NCBI RefSeq assembly: GCF_004337475.1
Contig: NZ_SJZJ01000006.1
Location: 91,968-155,967, forward strand
Direction: 5' to 3'
From: Nocardioides jejuensis
Lineage (GTDB): Bacteria > Actinomycetota > Actinomycetes > Propionibacteriales > Nocardioidaceae
Length of the DNA: 64,000 nt
Shown in pieces: positions 35,088-44,506 of this stretch. How positions within the stretch are numbered: position 1 is the stretch's first letter; each line of letters begins with the position of its first letter. The notes beneath the pieces are model-generated. The model worked only from the letters and a program-made list of their open reading frames with translations, made no database searches and was not told where the DNA came from. Made by a program: the position numbers and the translations under genes.

Positions 35088-35608
35088 GCCTGATCCGGGG
35101 CTTCGTGGCCTTCCTGATCCTCCTGGTGGCCGTCGTGCTCCAGGTGACCTTCTTCCCGCACCTGGCCTGGCACGGTGTCGTGCCGGACCTCGCGCTCCTC
35201 GTCGTGGTCGCGGCGGGCCTGACCCGGGGCCCGCAGTTCGCGGCGATCCTCGGCTTCGTCGGCGGCCTGCTCCTCGACCTCGCTCCACCGGCTGACCACT
35301 ACGCCGGTCGCTGGGCGCTCGCGCTGGTCGTCGTCGGCTACGTCGTCGGCCGCCTGCGCGTGCCCGGCCAGGGCGGCCGCCCGGAGCCGGTGATGGTCGT
35401 GGCGGCCGCGGCTGCCGCGTCGTTCCTCGGCACGTCGCTCTTCGCGCTGACCGGCCTGGTCCTCAAGGACCCCGTCGTCTCCGTGCCGGACATGCTCCAG
35501 GTGATCCTGGTGGCGCTCGTGTGGGACGTCCTGCTGACGCCGCTGCTCGTCCCGGCGCTGATGGTGCTCTTCCGCCGCACCGAGCCTGCCCGGGTCTCGC
35601 TGGCATGA
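35084..35608 (+). CDS. mreD: Rod shape-determining protein MreD
   Basis: Membrane protein of 174 aa with five or six helices (FVAFLILLVAVVLQVTFFP, LALLVVVAAGLTRG, AAILGFVGGLLLDLAPP, VVVGYVVGRLRV, and others). The GFVGGLLLDL stretch and its place between mreC and pbp2 identify MreD. Overlaps both neighbours by ATGA. Confidence 0.93.
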   Translation: MSLIRGFVAFLILLVAVVLQVTFFPHLAWHGVVPDLALLVVVAAGLTRGPQFAAILGFVGGLLLDLAPPADHYAGRWALALVVVGYVVGRLRVPGQGGRPEPVMVVAAAAAASFLGTSLFALTGLVLKDPVVSVPDMLQVILVALVWDVLLTPLLVPALMVLFRRTEPARVSLA

Positions 35609-37728
35609 GCTTCCGTCCCACCTCCGCCGCAGCCGAGCGCAGCCGCATGCGGCTGATCGTGCTCCAGGCGCTCGTCCTGTCGCTCTTCGCGACCCTCCTG
35701 GTCCGGCTCTGGTACCTCCAGGTCGCCTCCGGCGACGACTACCGCGCCAAGGCTGCGTCGCAGTCGGTGCGTGAGGTCGTCGTCCAGCCCGACCGCGGCC
35801 TGATCGTGGACGCCGAGGGCCGGCCGCTGGTGGCCAACCGCAGCTCGTGGGTGGTCTCCATCGACCGTACGACGCTGGGCCAGATGTCCTCCGACGAGCA
35901 GGACGTGCTCCTCGAGCGCGTCGCCAAGGCGCTCCACCACAAGCTCAAGGACGTCCAGGGCCGGCTCCTCAACTGCGGCACCGAGGGATCGGTGGCCGGC
36001 ACCTGCTGGAACGGCTCGCCGTTCCAGCCCGTCCCGGTCGACGACGATGTCGACCAGCAGACCGCGCAGCTGATCCGTGAGCAGGCCGAGGACTACCCGG
36101 CGGTCGTCGTCCAGGAGCAGTCGGTCCGCGCCTACCCGCGCCCGTTCGGTGTCGAGGCCGCCCACGTCCTCGGCTACCTCAGCCCGGTCACGGAGGACGA
36201 GCTCACCGCCGCGGAGAAGAAGCACGACCTCTCGGTCAACGGAGCCTCCCAGGTCGGCCGCGCCGGCGTGGAGAAGGAGTACGACGAGTACCTCCGCGGC
36301 ATGCCCGGCTACCAGCACGTCGCAGTCGACTCGAAGGGACGCGTGCTGGGGGAGTCCGGCCGCGACGACGCCGTCCCCGGCGACACGCTCGTCACCTCGA
36401 TCGACGCGAAGGTGCAGGGCGTCGCGGAGTCCGAGCTGCACAAGGCGATCCTCGCCGCGCGTCTGCGCACCGACCGCAACGGCCAGCACTACCGCGCCGA
36501 CTCCGGCGCTGTCGTCGTCCTCGACGCGCACACCGGACGGATCGTCGCGATGGCCAGCGAGCCGACGTACAACCCGGGCATCTGGGTCGGCGGCATCACC
36601 CAGAAGCAGCTGACCCACCTCTACTCCGAGAAGGCCGGCACCCCGCTGCTCGCGCGTGCCATGCAGGGCCAGTTCGCGCCCGGCTCGACCTGGAAGCCGA
36701 TCATGACCGTCGGCGCGCTGACCAACGGCATGAGCACCGACACCCGCCTGAACTGCTCGCCGTCCGTGCAGATCGGCAACCGTGCCTTCGGCAACTACGA
36801 GTCCGAGTCGTTCGGCATGATCGACTTCAAGACCGCGATCACGGTCTCCTGCAACACGTTCTTCTACCGCGTGGGCCTCTACTTCTGGCAGAAGTACGGC
36901 TCGGACCCGGCCAACGAGAACGCCAAGGACCCGCTCGTCGACGAGGCGAAGAAGTTCGGCTTCGGCAAGGCCACGGGCATCGACATCCCGGGCGAGGCCT
37001 CAGGCCGGATCGCCGACCGGCACTGGAAGCGCGCCTACTACGACTCGATGAAGAACTACTACTGCAAGCTGGAGAAGCACCCGGGTGACGCCTCGGCGTT
37101 CGTCCGGCTCTTCGCTCGCGAGTTCTGCGCGGAGGGCTACCTCTACCGCGCCGGCGACGCCGCCAACTTCGCCATCGGCCAGGGCGACACGATCGTCACC
37201 CCGCTCCAGCTCGCCCGCGCGTACGCCGCCCTGGCGAACGGCGGCACGCTCTACCGGCCGACCGTCGGCAAGGCGATCGTCGATGCCGACGGCAAGCTGG
37301 TGAAGCGGATCGCCCCGGTCGCCCAGGCGAAGGTGCGGATGCCGAAGCGGATCCTCGACTACGTCCGCGACGCGATGAACAACGTGACCCTCGCCGGCAC
37401 GCTGGCCGGCACCTTCGCGGGCTGGCCGCAGGACAAGGTGACGATGCACGGCAAGACCGGAACGGCGGAGGTCTACGGCAAGCAGACCACCGGCTGGGTC
37501 GGCTCCTACACCAAGGACTACGTCGTCGTGTCGATGATCAGCCAGGCCGGCACCGGTGCCGGCGCCAACAGCGTGGTCGTCCGCAAGATCTGGGACACCC
37601 TCTACGGCTTCGGTGAGGACGCGGCGTCCTCGAAGCCCGCCATCCCGGGTGTCACCGAGAGCGACTCCCTCCCGGTCTTCTCTCCCGACGGTGCGATCCT
37701 GCCGCCGGTCCGCAAGGAGGGCGAGTGA
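35605..37728 (+). CDS. mrdA: Penicillin-binding protein 2 (elongation transpeptidase)
   Basis: Class B PBP of 707 aa that cross-links peptidoglycan with RodA. One N-terminal anchor (LIVLQALVLSLFATLLVRLW), a pedestal/dimerisation domain, then the transpeptidase domain with S361-T-W-K, S415-C-N and K617-T-G. Unusual for the family are two Cys pairs in external regions, C124/C134 in the pedestal and C487/C508 in an insert before the GQGD motif, which may form disulfides. Overlaps mreD (ATGA) and rodA (GTGA). Confidence 0.96.
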   Translation: MSFRPTSAAAERSRMRLIVLQALVLSLFATLLVRLWYLQVASGDDYRAKAASQSVREVVVQPDRGLIVDAEGRPLVANRSSWVVSIDRTTLGQMSSDEQDVLLERVAKALHHKLKDVQGRLLNCGTEGSVAGTCWNGSPFQPVPVDDDVDQQTAQLIREQAEDYPAVVVQEQSVRAYPRPFGVEAAHVLGYLSPVTEDELTAAEKKHDLSVNGASQVGRAGVEKEYDEYLRGMPGYQHVAVDSKGRVLGESGRDDAVPGDTLVTSIDAKVQGVAESELHKAILAARLRTDRNGQHYRADSGAVVVLDAHTGRIVAMASEPTYNPGIWVGGITQKQLTHLYSEKAGTPLLARAMQGQFAPGSTWKPIMTVGALTNGMSTDTRLNCSPSVQIGNRAFGNYESESFGMIDFKTAITVSCNTFFYRVGLYFWQKYGSDPANENAKDPLVDEAKKFGFGKATGIDIPGEASGRIADRHWKRAYYDSMKNYYCKLEKHPGDASAFVRLFAREFCAEGYLYRAGDAANFAIGQGDTIVTPLQLARAYAALANGGTLYRPTVGKAIVDADGKLVKRIAPVAQAKVRMPKRILDYVRDAMNNVTLAGTLAGTFAGWPQDKVTMHGKTGTAEVYGKQTTGWVGSYTKDYVVVSMISQAGTGAGANSVVVRKIWDTLYGFGEDAASSKPAIPGVTESDSLPVFSPDGAILPPVRKEGE

Positions 37729-38900
37729 GTACGCAGCGTCCCGGCCTGGGCCGGCACGGCCTCGACTGGATCCTGATGGGCTCCGTGCTCGTCCTGACCT
37801 TCGTCGGTGCGCTGCTGGTCTGGTCGGCCACGAGCGAGCGCGACACGCTCACCGGCGGTGACCCGACGGCGTTCCTCCGCAAGACGCTGGTCAACGTCGC
37901 CATCGGCCTGGTGCTCATGGTGATGGTGCTCGCGACCGACCACCGCTGGGTGCGGATCCTGGCTCCCTTCGTGTACGTCGGGTCGCTCGTCGGCCTGCTG
38001 CTCGTGCTCGTGATGGGCTCGACGATCAACGGCTCGAAGTCGTGGGTGCAGCTCGGCGGCATGTCGATCCAGCCGTCGGAGTTCGCCAAGCTCGCGGTGA
38101 TCATCGGCATGTCGCTCTTCGTCGCCGAGCGCTTCGAGGGCCGCTCCCGGCGCCAGGTCGGCACCGGTGAGGTGATCGGCATGCTGCTCATCGCGGGACT
38201 GCCCGCAGGCCTGATCCTGCTGCAGCCCGACATGGGCACCACGCTGGTGCTGGCGGCGACCGTCTTCGGCGTGCTCTCGGTGGCCGGGGCACCGGCGAAG
38301 TGGCTGCTCGGGCTCCTCGCAGGCGGCGTGTTCGTGGCCACCGTGGCGATCAAGCTGCACGTGCTGAAGCAGTACCAGATCGACCGCTTCCTGGCCTTCC
38401 TCAACCCCGACCTCGACCCGCGCGGTGCCGGCTACAACGTCGAGCAGGCGCGCACCGCGGTCGGCAACGGTGGCTGGTTCGGGCAGGGGCTCTTCCACGG
38501 CTCGCAGACCCGCTCGGGCTTCGTGCCCGAGCAGCAGACCGACTTCATCTTCACCGTGGCGGGCGAGGAGCTGGGCCTGATCGGCGCCGGCCTCCTGATC
38601 GGCCTGATCTGCCTCATCGTCTGGCGCGCGCTGGTGATCTCGCGCGAGTCGCGTGACATCTTCGGCCGGGCCGCCGCTGCCGGCATCGCCTGCTGGTTCG
38701 CGTTCCAGGCGTTCCAGAACATCGGCATGTGCATGGGCATCATGCCGGTCACCGGCGTACCGCTGCCGTTCGTGTCGTACGGCGGCTCGTCGATGTTCGC
38801 GGGGATGCTCGCCATCGGACTGCTGCAGAACATCCACCTGCGGGGCGCTCCGGCCCTGCCCACGCGCTTCTCGGCAGCCCGGGTCTTCACCACCCGCTGA
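37725..38900 (+). CDS. rodA: Peptidoglycan glycosyltransferase RodA (SEDS)
   Basis: SEDS-family protein of 391 aa with ten membrane helices, polymerising lipid II during elongation together with PBP2. GTG 37725 overlaps the pbp2 stop. SEDS motifs: GGMSIQPSEFAKLAVII, LLQPDMGTTLVLAAT, QQTDFIFTVAGEELGLIG and GVPLPFVSYGGSSM. It ends the elongasome operon; a long imperfect inverted repeat follows. Confidence 0.96.
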   Translation: MSTQRPGLGRHGLDWILMGSVLVLTFVGALLVWSATSERDTLTGGDPTAFLRKTLVNVAIGLVLMVMVLATDHRWVRILAPFVYVGSLVGLLLVLVMGSTINGSKSWVQLGGMSIQPSEFAKLAVIIGMSLFVAERFEGRSRRQVGTGEVIGMLLIAGLPAGLILLQPDMGTTLVLAATVFGVLSVAGAPAKWLLGLLAGGVFVATVAIKLHVLKQYQIDRFLAFLNPDLDPRGAGYNVEQARTAVGNGGWFGQGLFHGSQTRSGFVPEQQTDFIFTVAGEELGLIGAGLLIGLICLIVWRALVISRESRDIFGRAAAAGIACWFAFQAFQNIGMCMGIMPVTGVPLPFVSYGGSSMFAGMLAIGLLQNIHLRGAPALPTRFSAARVFTTR

Positions 38901-38936
38901 CCCGCTGGCCGTCGGTCGCTGTGGTGGGTGGCCTGC

Positions 38937-39015
38937 GCCGGGGTGCTCTCCGGCTTCGTTGGCGCTGCGCTCGCCAGGGCTCGCTCCGGCCAAAGGCGCC
39001 GGAGAACACCCCGGC
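38937..39015. terminator. Long inverted repeat between convergent rodA and acyltransferase genes
   Basis: GCCGGGGTGCTCTCCGGC at 38937-38954 is inverted at 38998-39015 with one mismatch in 18, separated by 43 bp that contain further GC-rich pairing. Probably a bidirectional terminator. Confidence 0.55.
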
Positions 39016-39030
39016 TCCGGCCTTCCACCG

Positions 39031-41070
39031 TCAGCCGAAGAGGCCGGTGGCGACGAGGCGGTCGCGGATCTCGTCGTAGTGGTCGAGGAGGACCTCGGTC
39101 GAGTAGTGCTTGTCGTCGCGCCAGACGGGGATGCCGTTGAGGACGGCCTGGCAGACGGGGTACGTCGGGCAGACGATGTCGTTGATGTTCGTCGTCGACA
39201 CCGCGGACGAGCGGACGTCGAGGGTGTGGACGAAGTCGTCGGTCAGCGGCGGCGGGGGAGCGGTGACGGCGCAGTCGCCGACGGTCTTGGCGCCCGAGAG
39301 GCACTCGAGCGGGTTCACGCCGTCGTAGCGGACGATCCAGGAGTCGATGGCGAGCGCCTTCGCGCCGTCGCGCTTGATGGTCTGCAGCGACGATGTGATG
39401 GTGTCGAGGTTGAGCTGGTCGACGCTCGCGGTGCTGCCGGTCGTGGAGATCAGGCCGTGCTCCCACGAGTCCGCCGAGCGCGGCATCTCCGTGAGGACGA
39501 CCAGGTCGATGTCCATCTTCTGCAGCAGGCCGCCGTAGAGCGCCGAGCGCGCGGCGCTGCACCCGGACTGCTCGTCGGGGGCGGCGAACTTCGAGATCAC
39601 GCCGTTCTGCCAGGGGCAGGCCGCGACCATGCTGTAGGCCAGCGTGAAGTTCTTCTGCTGCGCGAGCTTGAGCATCAGCGGCGCCATGACGCGGGCATGG
39701 CTGTCGCCGACGAGCATCACCTTGAGACCGCTCGTGCCGGTGTGGGCGACGCAGCTCGTGGTGTCGGTCAGCGTGCAGTACGACGTGTCGAACCCGCGGC
39801 TCCTGCTGATCGCCTCCCAGTCGATGTGGGGGACCGGGTCGCTCGGCTTGGCGATCTCGCCGGCGCGGGCGTTCGTGGTCGTGCCGACGGCCGTGCCGGT
39901 CAGGGTGGGCGCGCTCGCCGCGGAGGACGCCAGCGCGGGACGCGTGTCCGACTTCAGGACGCCCGGGAGGACGGCGTACGCCGCGAGGACGGAGCAGGTC
40001 AGGCCGATCAGGACGGTCTGACCGCTGAACTTCGACAGGAACGCCGAACGCCGCACCGGGTGCTCGAGCAGCTCGTAGGAGAGCGCCGCGAGTCCGGTGG
40101 CGATGGCGGCGGTGAGAAGTGCGACCACCCACGGGTCGGCGTGGATGCCGGCGAGGACCAGCAGCAGAACCGGCCAGTGCCACAGGTAGGTGCCGTACGA
40201 GATCCGGCCGAGGTAGGAGATCGGCGCGAGCGACAGGAACCGGTCGAGCGACGGGCTCGTGCGGGTCATGACGGCGAGCACGAGACCGACGCCGAACGCC
40301 GTCGCGAGCAGGCCGCGGACGCTCACCGGGACGTCGATCAGGCTGGTCGAGACGAGCAGCAGGCCGACCAGCATCGGCCAGCCCGCGTGGCGCAGGGCGC
40401 GGCGGCGGCTCGCGAGATGACGCCACGCGATGGCCGCGAGGACGCCGGCGAGCGGCTGGTAGATGCGGGCGTCGGTGCCGTAGTAGGCGTGGTTCGCGTC
40501 GGCGTGCATCCACCACAGCTGGGCACCGACCGAGGCGAGGAACAGGACGCCGATGCCGGTGACCAGCGCCGGGCGCCACCACTTCTTCAGCGCGACGAGC
40601 CCGAGCAGCACGAACGGGAAGGCGACGTAGAACTGCTCCTCGACCGAGAGAGACCAGAAGTGCAGGTACGGCGAGGTGTTGACGTCGGCACCGAAGTAGT
40701 CGCCGGCGTTGTGCAGGAACCGCCAGTTCGCGACGTACAGGAGCGAGGCCTGCGCGTCGCCGACCCAGGGCAGGCGGCGTACGACGGGGGCGACGAGCAA
40801 GAAGACCGCGGCGGTGGCCACGACGACGACCAGCGCAGCGGGCAGGAGGCGGCGGATCCGGCGCCCGAAGAACGACGCGAGCTTGATCGTGCCCGTCGTG
40901 TAGCGCTCCTCGAGCAGGATCGAGGCGACCAGGAAGCCCGACAGGACGAAGAAGAGGTCGACCCCGATGAAGCCGCCGTCGGCCCACGCGAGCTTCGCGT
41001 GGAAGCAGAGGACCAGGTACACGGCAACGGTCCGGAGCCCGTCGAGTGCGGGACGGTGCTGCCAGGCCAT
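39031..41070 (-). CDS. Acyltransferase-3 / SGNH fusion protein (OafA-like)
   Basis: Protein of 679 aa predicted to O-acetylate a surface glycan or lipid. Residues 1-360 are the acyltransferase-3 membrane domain with about ten helices; the catalytic-type opening is RPALDGLRTVAVYLVLCFHA, with FFVLSGFLV after it. Residues about 440-679 are an external SGNH hydrolase-like domain with block I GDSH (S457) and the terminal DxxH (D652, H655). Many Cys in the SGNH part may be bridged. Single reverse-strand gene. The acceptor is unknown; a cell-wall or exopolysaccharide target fits the neighbouring wall genes but is inference. Confidence 0.9.
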   Translation of the reverse strand: MAWQHRPALDGLRTVAVYLVLCFHAKLAWADGGFIGVDLFFVLSGFLVASILLEERYTTGTIKLASFFGRRIRRLLPAALVVVVATAAVFLLVAPVVRRLPWVGDAQASLLYVANWRFLHNAGDYFGADVNTSPYLHFWSLSVEEQFYVAFPFVLLGLVALKKWWRPALVTGIGVLFLASVGAQLWWMHADANHAYYGTDARIYQPLAGVLAAIAWRHLASRRRALRHAGWPMLVGLLLVSTSLIDVPVSVRGLLATAFGVGLVLAVMTRTSPSLDRFLSLAPISYLGRISYGTYLWHWPVLLLVLAGIHADPWVVALLTAAIATGLAALSYELLEHPVRRSAFLSKFSGQTVLIGLTCSVLAAYAVLPGVLKSDTRPALASSAASAPTLTGTAVGTTTNARAGEIAKPSDPVPHIDWEAISRSRGFDTSYCTLTDTTSCVAHTGTSGLKVMLVGDSHARVMAPLMLKLAQQKNFTLAYSMVAACPWQNGVISKFAAPDEQSGCSAARSALYGGLLQKMDIDLVVLTEMPRSADSWEHGLISTTGSTASVDQLNLDTITSSLQTIKRDGAKALAIDSWIVRYDGVNPLECLSGAKTVGDCAVTAPPPPLTDDFVHTLDVRSSAVSTTNINDIVCPTYPVCQAVLNGIPVWRDDKHYSTEVLLDHYDEIRDRLVATGLFG

Positions 41071-41140
41071 GGGGGCGAGATTAGTCGAGGGTGGGGCCGG
41101 AGAACGATTCGTCTGTTTCGCCGAGCGTATGTATCGGCCG

Positions 41141-41146
41141 TAGGCT
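41141..41146 (+). promoter_or_regulatory. -10 box for the TIGR03960 gene
   Basis: TAGGCT ends 7 nt before GTG 41154. Confidence 0.5.
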
Positions 41147-41153
41147 GGTGCGC

Positions 41154-43148
41154 GTGTCTGCGTCTGTCTTCCCCCAGCTCGAGCCGCTCCTGTCCGGCGT
41201 CCAGAAGCCCATCCAGTACGTGGGCGGCGAGCTGAACTCCACCGTCAAGGAGTGGGACTGCGCTCCCGAGGGGGCGACGGTCCACTGGGCGCTGATGTAC
41301 CCCGACGCCTACGAGGTCGGCCTGCCCAACCAGGGCGTCGCGATCCTCTACGAAGTCCTCAACGAGCGCGACTGGATCGTGGCCGAGCGCACCTACTCGG
41401 TCTGGCCGGACCTCGAGAAGATCATGCGATCGGAGGGCATCCCGCAGTTCACCGTCGACGCGCACCGCCCGATCCGCGACTTCGACATCATGGGCCTGAG
41501 CTTCTCGACCGAGCTCGGCTACACGAACATGCTCAACGCGCTGGACCTCGGCGGTATCCCGATCCACGCCGTCGACCGCACCGACGCCGACCCGATCATC
41601 CTCGCGGGCGGCCACGCGGCGTTCAACCCGGAGCCGATCGCCGACTTCATCGACGCCGCCGTGCTCGGTGACGGCGAGGAGGTCGTCCTCAAGATCTCCG
41701 AGATCATCAAGGAGTGGAAGGACGCCGGCTCGCCCGGCGGCCGCGACGAGCTCCTCGCGCGCTTCGCCGCCACGGGTGGCATCTACGTGCCGAAGTTCTA
41801 CGACGTCTCGTACGACGACGCCGGCGCGATCGCCGCCGTGGCGCCCAACCGCCCCGGCGTACCGGAGAAGGTCGTCAAGCACACGCTGATGGACCTTGAC
41901 CAGTGGCCGTACCCGGCCAAGCCGCTCGTGCCGCTCGCCGAGACCGTCCACGAGCGCTTCTCCGTCGAGATCTTCCGCGGCTGCACGCGTGGCTGCCGCT
42001 TCTGCCAGGCCGGCATGATCACCCGCCCCGTCCGCGAGCGCTCGATCACCACGATCGCCGCCATGGTCGAGAACGGCGTCCGCAAGTCCGGTTTCGACGA
42101 GGTCGGCCTGCTCTCGCTGTCGTCCGCCGACCACACCGAGATCGGCGACATCGCCAAGGGCCTGGCCGACCGCTACGAGGACTCCAACGTCTCACTGTCG
42201 CTGCCGTCGACCCGTGTCGACGCCTTCAACATCTCGCTCGCCAACGAGTTCTCGCGCAACGGGCGCCGTTCGGGCCTCACGTTCGCGCCCGAGGGCGGCT
42301 CGGAGCGGATGCGCAAGGTGATCAACAAGATGGTCACCGAGGAGGACCTGATCCGCACCGTTGCGGCGGCGTACTCCCACGGCTGGCGGCAGGTGAAGCT
42401 CTACTTCATGTGCGGCCTCCCGGAGGAGACCGACGAGGACGTCATGCAGATCGCCGAGCTGGCCAAGAAGGTGATCCAGAAGGGTCGCGAGGTCACCGGC
42501 CACAACGACATCCGCTGCACCGTGTCGATCGGTGGTTTCGTGCCGAAGCCGCACACGCCGTTCCAGTGGGCGCCGCAGCTCGACGTCGAGACCACCGACG
42601 AGCGCCTGCGCAAGCTGCGTGACGAGGTCCGGGCCGACCGCCGCTACGGCCGCGCCATCGGCTTCCGCTACCACGACGGCAAGCCCGGCCAGGTCGAAGG
42701 CCTGCTCTCGCGCGGTGACCGCCGCGTCGGCGCGATCATCGAGCAGGTGTGGCGCGACGGCGGCCGTTTCGACGGCTGGTCCGAGCACTTCTCCTACGAC
42801 CGCTGGGTCGCCTCGGCGGCAACCGCGCTCGAGGGCACCGGCGTCGACCTCGACTGGTACACCACCCGCACCCGCGAGTACGACGAGATCCTGCCGTGGG
42901 ACCACCTCGACTCCGGTCTCGACAAGGACTGGATGTGGGCCGACTGGGAGGACGCGCTCGCGGCCGCCAACGGCGAGGACATCGAGGTCGAGGACTGCCG
43001 CTGGACGCCGTGCTACGACTGCGGTGTGTGCCCGGAGATGGGCACCGAGATCCAGATCGGCCCCACCGGCCAGACCCTGCTGCCGCTCGCGGTGGTCGGT
43101 GGTGGGCAGCCGGGGCAGCCCGGCACGGTGACCCAGGTCGTCCACTGA
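41154..43148 (+). CDS. TIGR03960-family B12-binding radical SAM protein
   Basis: Protein of 664 aa. GTG 41154 is preferred over an upstream in-frame start because of the TAGGCT box and because VSASVFPQLEPLLS matches the usual opening. The N-terminal 200 residues are a cobalamin-binding-like domain (PILAGGHA and GDGEEV motifs). The radical SAM barrel has the 4Fe-4S cluster ligands C277-x3-C281-x2-C284. Near the C-terminus WTPCYDCGVCPEMG adds three Cys, perhaps a second cluster or metal site. Its usual partner TIGR03936 lies 2.8 kb downstream here. The reaction is not known; an RNA or tRNA substrate is sometimes suggested because of linkage to RNase G. Confidence 0.92.
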   Translation: MSASVFPQLEPLLSGVQKPIQYVGGELNSTVKEWDCAPEGATVHWALMYPDAYEVGLPNQGVAILYEVLNERDWIVAERTYSVWPDLEKIMRSEGIPQFTVDAHRPIRDFDIMGLSFSTELGYTNMLNALDLGGIPIHAVDRTDADPIILAGGHAAFNPEPIADFIDAAVLGDGEEVVLKISEIIKEWKDAGSPGGRDELLARFAATGGIYVPKFYDVSYDDAGAIAAVAPNRPGVPEKVVKHTLMDLDQWPYPAKPLVPLAETVHERFSVEIFRGCTRGCRFCQAGMITRPVRERSITTIAAMVENGVRKSGFDEVGLLSLSSADHTEIGDIAKGLADRYEDSNVSLSLPSTRVDAFNISLANEFSRNGRRSGLTFAPEGGSERMRKVINKMVTEEDLIRTVAAAYSHGWRQVKLYFMCGLPEETDEDVMQIAELAKKVIQKGREVTGHNDIRCTVSIGGFVPKPHTPFQWAPQLDVETTDERLRKLRDEVRADRRYGRAIGFRYHDGKPGQVEGLLSRGDRRVGAIIEQVWRDGGRFDGWSEHFSYDRWVASAATALEGTGVDLDWYTTRTREYDEILPWDHLDSGLDKDWMWADWEDALAAANGEDIEVEDCRWTPCYDCGVCPEMGTEIQIGPTGQTLLPLAVVGGGQPGQPGTVTQVVH

Positions 43149-43236
43149 CCGTCTGACCCCTGCACTGGCCTGATCCCGGCAAACCCCCGCAGGTCTGGGG
43201 TGCCGCCGGGGTGCCCAGCAGGCGCACGATGGTCGG

Positions 43237-43806
43237 ATGGATGTCAGGACATTGCACCGGGCGACGGTCGACCGCTGGCAGCAGCTGCTCGACGGCGTAC
43301 CGGAAAATGCGTGGGAGGCGCCCACGCCCTGCACCGAGTGGGACGTGCGCGCGCTCGTGAACCACGTCGTGGGCGAGGAGCTGTGGCTGCCGCCGCTGCT
43401 CTCCGGCATGACGATCGCGGAGGTGGGCGACCGCTTCGACGGTGACCTGCTCGGCACGGACCCGAAGGACGCCGGCCGACGCGCCGCGGACGCAGCGGTC
43501 ACTTCGGGCGACGGCGTCGCCGACGGTGATCGCGTCCAGCTCTCCTACGGAGAGGAGGCGGCCACGGAGTACCTGATGCAGCTCGCCGCGGACCATCTCA
43601 TCCACGGCTGGGACCTCGCTGCCGCGTCCGGCCAGGACCGTGGGCTCGACCCGGAGCTGGTGGAGGCGGTGGCCGTCTGGTTCCGCGATCGCGAGGAGCT
43701 CTATCGGGCAGCCAGCATCATCGGGCCACGAGGAACGCTGACCAGCGATCCCGCGGCCGACCTGCTGGCGGCGTTCGGTCGGGCCACGGAGTGGTCACCG
43801 GGCTGA
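43237..43806 (+). CDS. TIGR03086/mycothiol-dependent maleylpyruvate isomerase-like protein
   Basis: DinB-fold protein of 189 aa. The N-terminal helix bundle carries the metal-binding histidines expected of the family (CTEWDVRALVNHVVGEE, then DHLIHGWDLAAA). TPCTEWDVRALVNHV is a clear signature of the MDMPI_N / TIGR03086 group, some of which use mycothiol. The substrate is unknown. It is the first of four genes inserted between the two radical-SAM-linked genes. Confidence 0.85.
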   Translation: MDVRTLHRATVDRWQQLLDGVPENAWEAPTPCTEWDVRALVNHVVGEELWLPPLLSGMTIAEVGDRFDGDLLGTDPKDAGRRAADAAVTSGDGVADGDRVQLSYGEEAATEYLMQLAADHLIHGWDLAAASGQDRGLDPELVEAVAVWFRDREELYRAASIIGPRGTLTSDPAADLLAAFGRATEWSPG

Positions 43807-43840
43807 GCGGTGCGGCCGGCCTGTCCCGGGGCGGCTCCGC

Positions 43841-44500
43841 TCAGGTGTCGATCGGCTTCTGCGGCGAGGTCCATGACCCGTCCAGCGGGCCGTACAGGCG
43901 CGTGCCGTCGGTCCGCTCGGCGTAGCAGAACCAGCTGTCGCCGGCCTCCGGCGATGTCGGGTCCCACGCGTCCGTGACCATGCCCAGCGTGAACTCGCCG
44001 CCCTTCAGGAGCGTGAGTACGTCGTCGGGCACGGCGGCCTTGCACCAGTCGGCCTCGCTCAACGCGGCTGCCTTGGCTGCTCCCTCGCGCCCGAGCGTGC
44101 CCGCGGCCACGATCTCGCCGTCGTGCGGTCCGTAACAGCTCGCGCCCCAGTAGTCGGTGCCGTCGAAGGCGTGCGTCACGTCGAGGCAGTCGCCGGGCAC
44201 GGCGCTCGGGGTGTCGAACGAGTTCGCCCCGAGCACGATCAGGCCGATCGTCAGCGCCGCGCCGACCACGGTCGCGACGAGGCCGATCACCAGACCGGAG
44301 ACCGCCATCCACCGTCCGCGCCGCCGCGCGCCGGCGGTCCGCACGATGCCCGCGATACCGAGCCCGATCGCCACCGGCGCCGCGCAGCACGTCAGAGCGC
44401 AGACGAACGCGGCGATCGACACTCCGTCGTACGGCGTCGGTGGCGTCGGCGGCCGGTAGGCGCTCCCGTAACCCGGGGGAGGCGGCTGGAACGCGCTCAT
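43841..44500 (-). CDS. DUF4190 / septum-formation-type membrane protein
   Basis: Protein of 219 aa. Pro/Tyr-rich N-terminus (PPPPGYGSAYRPPTPP), then a DUF4190 two-helix unit (AAFVCALTCCAAPVAIGLGI; MAVSGLVIGLVATVVGAALT), then an external domain with the Septum_form-like pattern GDCLDV ... ASCYGPHDGEIVA. Third gene of a reverse-strand trio of related proteins, 6 nt after the previous stop. A role in division or secretion is inferred from the family name only. Confidence 0.78.
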   Translation of the reverse strand: MSAFQPPPPGYGSAYRPPTPPTPYDGVSIAAFVCALTCCAAPVAIGLGIAGIVRTAGARRRGRWMAVSGLVIGLVATVVGAALTIGLIVLGANSFDTPSAVPGDCLDVTHAFDGTDYWGASCYGPHDGEIVAAGTLGREGAAKAAALSEADWCKAAVPDDVLTLLKGGEFTLGMVTDAWDPTSPEAGDSWFCYAERTDGTRLYGPLDGSWTSPQKPIDT

Positions 44501-44506
44501 CGTGGG

